NCBI GenBank assembly: GCA_007129635.1
Contig: SKVE01000138.1
Span: forward strand, 1 to 10,061
Direction of reading: 5' to 3'
DNA: 10,061 nucleotides
DNA from: Planctomycetaceae bacterium
Lineage (GTDB): Bacteria > Planctomycetota > Planctomycetia > Pirellulales > Pirellulaceae
A model generated the notes under the pieces. That model saw nothing but the letters and a program-made list of their open reading frames with translations. It was not told the DNA's origin and searched no databases. Of the stretch, positions 7,166-10,061 are shown in pieces; position 1 is the first letter of the stretch, and each line of letters begins with the position of its first letter. A program made the position numbers and the translations under genes.

Positions 7166-8403
7166 TGAAACGTAGAAGGAATGTACTGCTGGTTACGGGA
7201 CTGTTTTGCCTTGGCGTCGGCAACGCGATGGCGGCGGAAGGACCGCTCAAAGTCTTCATCCTCGCCGGGCAATCCAACATGCAGGGGCATGCGCATGTCA
7301 GCACGTTCGACGCGATGGAGCTGGACCCGAACACGGCGCCGATCCTGAAACGGATGCGGAACGCCGACGGCAGCCCGCGAGTTCTGGAGAAGGTGTGGAT
7401 CTCGTCCATCGGCTCGGCGGAAGACGAGCAGGTGGGCCGATTGACCGCTGGATTCGGCGCGTCGGGGCGTGGTCCTAGGATCGGGCCCGAGTTCACGTTC
7501 GGCATCGTTATGCAAGAGTTGTTGGACGAGCCGATCCTGATCATCAAGACGGCCTGGGGGGGCAGAAGCCTGCACACGGACTTCCGACCGCCTAGTGCCG
7601 GGCCGTACGAATTCAGCGAGGCCCAGTTAGCGGGATTCGAGAAACAGGGCCGAGATCTGGAAGCGATCCAGGCGGACAAAGCCGCGGCGACGGGCCAGTC
7701 CTACCGTCAGATGATCGAACATGTCCAGCATGTCCTGGCAGATATCCAGCGGGTGGTTCCCGACCATGACCCGTCGCAAGGCTACGAATTGGCCGGTTTT
7801 GTCTGGTTCCAAGGTTGGAACGACATGGTCGATCAAGGCGCGTATCCCCACCGAGCCCAACCTGGGGGCTACGATCGCTATAGCGAAGTGCTAACGAAGT
7901 TCATCCGCGATGTGCGAAAGGATCTGGCCGCGCCGAAGCTGCCTTTTGTCATCGGCGTGATGGGAGTGGGCGGACCCGTCGAAGAGTATCGTCCGGATCA
8001 ACAACGCTATGCAGGCGTTCATCAGAACTTCCGCGACGCCATGGCCGCACCGGCCGCTCTGCCCGAATTTCAGGGGAACGTCGCCGCAGTCCTGACCGAA
8101 CAGTACTGGGACATGCGCGTGGTCGAGCTGCGGGAACGGGAAAAGCAGATCAAACCGCAGGTGGACGAAATCAACCAACAGGTAAAGGACGGCAAGCTGA
8201 CTCGAGAAGAAGGTGACGCCGCCTTGGACGAACGGTACGCCCAGACGTTTACTCCGCAGGAAATGGTGATCCTGAAGGAGAGCGTCTCGAACGCCGATTT
8301 TCACTACATGGGCTCGGCCCGGATCTTGGCCCAGATCGGCAAGGCCTTCGCCGAAGCGATGCTCCCGTTGATGCCAGGCCAATGGCGAGACGAGAATCCC
8401 TAA
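7165..8403 (+). CDS. Secreted SASA-family carbohydrate esterase (sialate O-acetylesterase-like, DUF303)
   Basis: This 412-aa protein has a positively charged, hydrophobic signal peptide (MKRRRNVLLVTGLFCLGVGNAMA, cleavage near residues 23-24), so it acts outside the cytoplasm. It belongs to the SGNH-like SASA family, which removes acetyl groups from sugars or polysaccharides. Visible are block I, FILAGQSNMQGH, with nucleophile Ser37; KTAWGGRSL (128-136), supplying an oxyanion glycine; GFVWFQGWNDM (211-221), with the Asn of the oxyanion hole; and the C-terminal NADFHYMGSARI, with Asp378 and His380 as the catalytic pair. Residues about 315-370 form a highly charged, helix-prone insert before the catalytic His. 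The gene may start at either of two tandem ATGs (7162 or 7165); 7165 has better Shine-Dalgarno spacing. Both overlap the propeller gene's TGA stop, so the pair is translationally coupled. The true substrate (sialate, xylan, pectin or sulfated algal glycan) cannot be told from the sequence. Confidence 0.9.
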   Translation: MKRRRNVLLVTGLFCLGVGNAMAAEGPLKVFILAGQSNMQGHAHVSTFDAMELDPNTAPILKRMRNADGSPRVLEKVWISSIGSAEDEQVGRLTAGFGASGRGPRIGPEFTFGIVMQELLDEPILIIKTAWGGRSLHTDFRPPSAGPYEFSEAQLAGFEKQGRDLEAIQADKAAATGQSYRQMIEHVQHVLADIQRVVPDHDPSQGYELAGFVWFQGWNDMVDQGAYPHRAQPGGYDRYSEVLTKFIRDVRKDLAAPKLPFVIGVMGVGGPVEEYRPDQQRYAGVHQNFRDAMAAPAALPEFQGNVAAVLTEQYWDMRVVELREREKQIKPQVDEINQQVKDGKLTREEGDAALDERYAQTFTPQEMVILKESVSNADFHYMGSARILAQIGKAFAEAMLPLMPGQWRDENP

Positions 8404-8724
8404 CCCACTGCCGAAGCCGGACGGCAAGCCGACCGACAGGCTCGAAGGGCTCGGCGCGTGGCGAAAATGGCCTGGGAGCCGCCGATCAACGACAAGAATG
8501 GGCAGATTTGTCAGGTCAGTGCAGGAAATGCGGTTTGGCAGAAAGATGGGTGGCAGAAAGATGATCGTTCGACACGGATCGCGACACCGCGGGCTCGGCC
8601 ATTTTTCTGCTATCAATCTTTCTGCCCGATCAGCGAATGGAAAACCCAATCCACGGCAACTGGCGTTTCCGACGTCGTCCAACTTGTCGGTGGCCCAAAG
8701 CATGAATGTGAAGAAAGGGGCCGG
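8404..8724. other. Convergent intergenic spacer with no gene
   Basis: These 321 bases lie between the ends of the esterase gene (plus) and the regulator gene (minus). Open frames cross it on the plus strand, but they lack a convincing start site and known domains and are interrupted by the palindromic repeat at 8537-8626. The first part (8410-8455) is rich in short GCCG/CGGC and GCCGA/TCGGC complementary blocks that could form hairpins behind the esterase gene. No T-run terminator was seen. The right part (8627-8724) shows nothing recognisable. Confidence 0.6.
8537..8626. repeat. Palindromic repeat built from GGCAGAAAGATG units
   Basis: The left arm has two direct copies of GGCAGAAAGATG (8537-8548 and 8552-8563) at a 15-base period. 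The right arm (8599-8626) is its imperfect inverse, containing ATTTTTCTGC and ATCTTTCTGCC. Over 28 positions the two arms agree at about 21 or 22, with GGCAGAAAGAT/ATCTTTCTGCC perfect at the outer ends. The apex is about 34 bases. The transcript of either strand can form a long stem, so between two convergent genes this could serve as a bidirectional mRNA end, or it is a dispersed non-coding repeat. I recall similar strings in Rhodopirellula-type genomes, often mis-annotated as small proteins, but could not check. Confidence 0.68.
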
Positions 8725-9882
8725 CTAGGGCGGCGAGTGCTTTCGGCGATAGGCTTGTGGGGTCAGCCCGGTGGTTCGTTTGAAGTAGCGGGCGAAGTGG
8801 CGATCGTCGTCATAGCCGACCATGGTCGCGATTTCATGGATACGCATCTTCGTTTCGGTCAACAGACGGGCGATGTAGGCGATTCGCACGTTGGTCAACT
8901 GTTTCATGATCGAGCAGCCCAGCTCGGCATGAAACAGATCGTTCAGCGTGCGATGGGAGAGGTTGGTCGCTTTGACAATATCCGATACTCGGATGGGACG
9001 CCCAGCGTTCTCGCGGAGGAAACGAAGCGCCTTCCTGACATCCGCATGGCGAACCATCAGGACATTGGTTGACTGACGCGCGGTAACGCCCGTGGCGTGC
9101 GCCATAATCCGCTGGCCAGACGCCCCCTCGCGGCCGGCCATCATTCGCTCCAGCAGCGCGGCCGCCTCGTAGCCGGCCTGTTCCGATGCCATCCGGACGC
9201 TCGACAGCGGCGGGTTCTGCAACTCGCAGACGTGCTGGTCGTCGTCGACTCCGATGACCGACACATCTTCCGGCACGCCGTAGCCCAAGGCACGACACGT
9301 TTCCAGGATCGATGCCGCGCGGTCATCGTTCGCGCACAGCATGCCGATCGGCTTCGGCAATGTCTCCAACCAGTGCCGGACACGGGCCTCTTCTTTTGCC
9401 CAGGCCATCGGTCTGCGACCGGGCGGCCGGTAGACGTCGACAGTATACCCCGCCCGTTCCACAAGATCGCAGAACGCTTGGCAGCGTTCGCGAGACCAGC
9501 GGATGCCGCTGTATCCGCAAAAGGCGAAATGGCGATGGCCCAGGTCCAGCAGGTGTTGGGCCGCCAGTCGTCCCGCTTCGAAGTCTTCGGACAGAACGCA
9601 AGGCACGGGGCCCGTGTACTCGTTCACGTCGTACGCGATCAGCGGCACGTGCAAACGCGCGAGTTCGTCGAGTTGGGTCACGGGAGCGATGCCACCATCC
9701 GGTTTCCAGGCTTCGAGTTCTTTCAAATCGAGTCGCGATTTCGACTTCCAATACCCGTGCGGCCGGCGATAGAACGTCCACGGTCCGTTCAGCGCCGAGT
9801 ATCGCGCAACTCCGGAGAGCAACCCCCGATCGAACCCACGCGTCGCTTCCAGCAGCAAGATAATTCGGGGCGAATTGTGCAT
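8725..9882 (-). CDS. XylR-like transcriptional regulator (LacI-type sensor plus AraC-type DNA-binding domain)
   Basis: This 385-aa cytoplasmic sugar-responsive regulator has the architecture of E. coli XylR. Residues about 5-270 form a periplasmic-binding-protein-like sensor (Peripla_BP_3), with RGLLSGVARYS near the start, HLLDLGHRHFAFCGY (110-124), ANDDRAASILETCRALGYGVPEDVSVIGVDDD (184-215) and LSSVRM. Residues about 280-382 carry the two helix-turn-helix motifs of the AraC family, ending with the signature region 349-379 (HEIATMVGYDDDRHFARYFKR then TTGLTPQAYRR). The start at 9882 is chosen because GGAGGAG lies 3 nt upstream and the protein then begins at the first sensor strand. The frame could extend to an ATG at 9963, but those 27 residues are Arg- and Trp-rich and unconserved-looking. 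The inducer is not identifiable. It is divergent from a gene starting at 10051, its most likely target. Confidence 0.92.
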   Translation of the reverse strand: MHNSPRIILLLEATRGFDRGLLSGVARYSALNGPWTFYRRPHGYWKSKSRLDLKELEAWKPDGGIAPVTQLDELARLHVPLIAYDVNEYTGPVPCVLSEDFEAGRLAAQHLLDLGHRHFAFCGYSGIRWSRERCQAFCDLVERAGYTVDVYRPPGRRPMAWAKEEARVRHWLETLPKPIGMLCANDDRAASILETCRALGYGVPEDVSVIGVDDDQHVCELQNPPLSSVRMASEQAGYEAAALLERMMAGREGASGQRIMAHATGVTARQSTNVLMVRHADVRKALRFLRENAGRPIRVSDIVKATNLSHRTLNDLFHAELGCSIMKQLTNVRIAYIARLLTETKMRIHEIATMVGYDDDRHFARYFKRTTGLTPQAYRRKHSPP

Positions 9883-9885
9883 CGA

Positions 9886-9892
9886 CTCCTCC
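9886..9892 (-). promoter_or_regulatory. Shine-Dalgarno fixing the start of the XylR-like gene
   Basis: The minus strand reads GGAGGAG, then TCG, then ATG at 9882. This strong site supports the shorter 385-aa form over the upstream ATG at 9963. Confidence 0.7.
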
Positions 9893-9930
9893 GTTGATCG
9901 CCTCCACGACGACCGGCGACGTTTCCAAGT

Positions 9931-9983
9931 ATGGCGGTTATTCTGCCATCCATCGAGAGTCATTTCCAGCGGTCCCTACTGGA
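9931..9983. promoter_or_regulatory. Two candidate operators of equal geometry upstream of the XylR-like gene
   Basis: Two 19-bp imperfect palindromes share a 5-9-5 layout: ATGGC-N9-GCCAT at 9931-9949 and TCCAG-N9-CTGGA at 9965-9983. Their centres are 34 bp apart, roughly three helical turns. A third complementary pair, GGTCCCTAC (9971-9979) and GTAGGACC (10020-10027), matches with one unpaired base and could form a larger loop. They lie in the divergent spacer between the regulator and the next gene, where an autoregulatory XylR-type protein would bind. The arm sequences differ between the two sites, and AraC-type domains usually bind direct repeats, so this is only suggestive. Confidence 0.3.
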
Positions 9984-10050
9984 CAAAACGAAAAGGGGTT
10001 GAGTATTATTTGACTGTTGGTAGGACCTCTTTGGAAAAGGATCTGAGCCC

Positions 10051-10061
10051 ATGCGACACCG
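10051..10061 (+). CDS. Start of an unidentified gene, cut by the window edge
   Basis: An ATG at 10051 is preceded by AAAAGGA (10035-10041) with 9 bases of spacing, a good ribosome-binding arrangement, and is followed by codons for Arg-His before the window ends. Its divergent position 168 bp from the XylR-like regulator makes it the likely regulated gene. Nothing can be said about its product. Confidence 0.4.

Noticed and set aside
8537..8626. The GGCAGAAAGATG region as a CRISPR array
   Set aside because: The units are 12 bases at a 15-base period with no unique spacers, and the second pair is inverted. This is a palindromic repeat, not an array.
8458..9072. A 204-codon plus-strand frame across the convergent spacer into the regulator
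   Set aside because: Its first part translates the palindromic repeat and its second part is antisense to the AraC-type domain. No ribosome-binding site or family resemblance is visible.
9999..10038. TTGAGT and TTGACT as -35 boxes for the gene at 10051
   Set aside because: No TATAAT-like hexamer is found 16-18 bp downstream of either.

Overview
The window most likely comes from a planctomycete of the Pirellulales type (Rhodopirellula or Blastopirellula relatives). Four things point there: an SHD1 (SLA1 homology 1) domain fused to an exported PQQ-type beta-propeller; a WPRWRG-type propeller start; a XylR-like regulator joining a LacI-type sensor to an AraC-type DNA-binding domain; and intergenic GGCAGAAAGATG repeats that I recall, without a search, from Rhodopirellula-type genomes. 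The assignment is inference, as no rRNA or other phylogenetic marker lies in the window.

Layout, left to right. Bases 1-122 hold no supported gene, only a small hairpin downstream of tpiA. Triosephosphate isomerase (tpiA, 123-917, minus) comes next. The 243-bp gap upstream of it carries a candidate tpiA promoter inside a 13-bp palindrome and a MITE-like palindromic element (1054-1154). A tightly coupled minus-strand operon then reads from right to left: MoxR-type AAA+ ATPase (4501-5436), DUF58 protein (3266-4504), and a TgpA-like membrane transglutaminase (1161-3269). Its genes overlap by 4 nt at both junctions (ATGA, then GTGA).

A 193-bp divergent spacer separates this operon from a plus-strand pair: a secreted SHD1/PQQ-propeller protein (5630-7165) and a secreted SASA-family (sialate O-acetylesterase-like) carbohydrate esterase (7165-8403). 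These two overlap at ATGATGA with a strong Shine-Dalgarno just upstream. A 321-bp convergent spacer (8404-8724) holds a 90-bp repeat built from GGCAGAAAGATG units. A XylR-like regulator (8725-9882, minus) follows. Its divergent upstream region has two 19-bp imperfect palindromes of the same geometry and leads to a ribosome-binding site and the first codons of a further gene that runs off the end (10051).

Functionally there are three groups. tpiA is central glycolysis and probably unrelated to its neighbours. The MoxR/DUF58/transglutaminase set is a widespread but poorly understood envelope or chaperone module. The propeller/esterase pair looks like an extracytoplasmic carbohydrate-processing pair. 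The XylR-like regulator probably senses a sugar and controls the divergent gene at the right edge; whether it also controls the esterase pair cannot be seen from sequence.

I found no CRISPR array, tRNA, rRNA, transposase gene, phage gene or recognisable defence system. The most notable items are the two palindromic intergenic repeats, the Asp-to-Glu change at the expected third transglutaminase catalytic position, and the propeller/esterase coupling.
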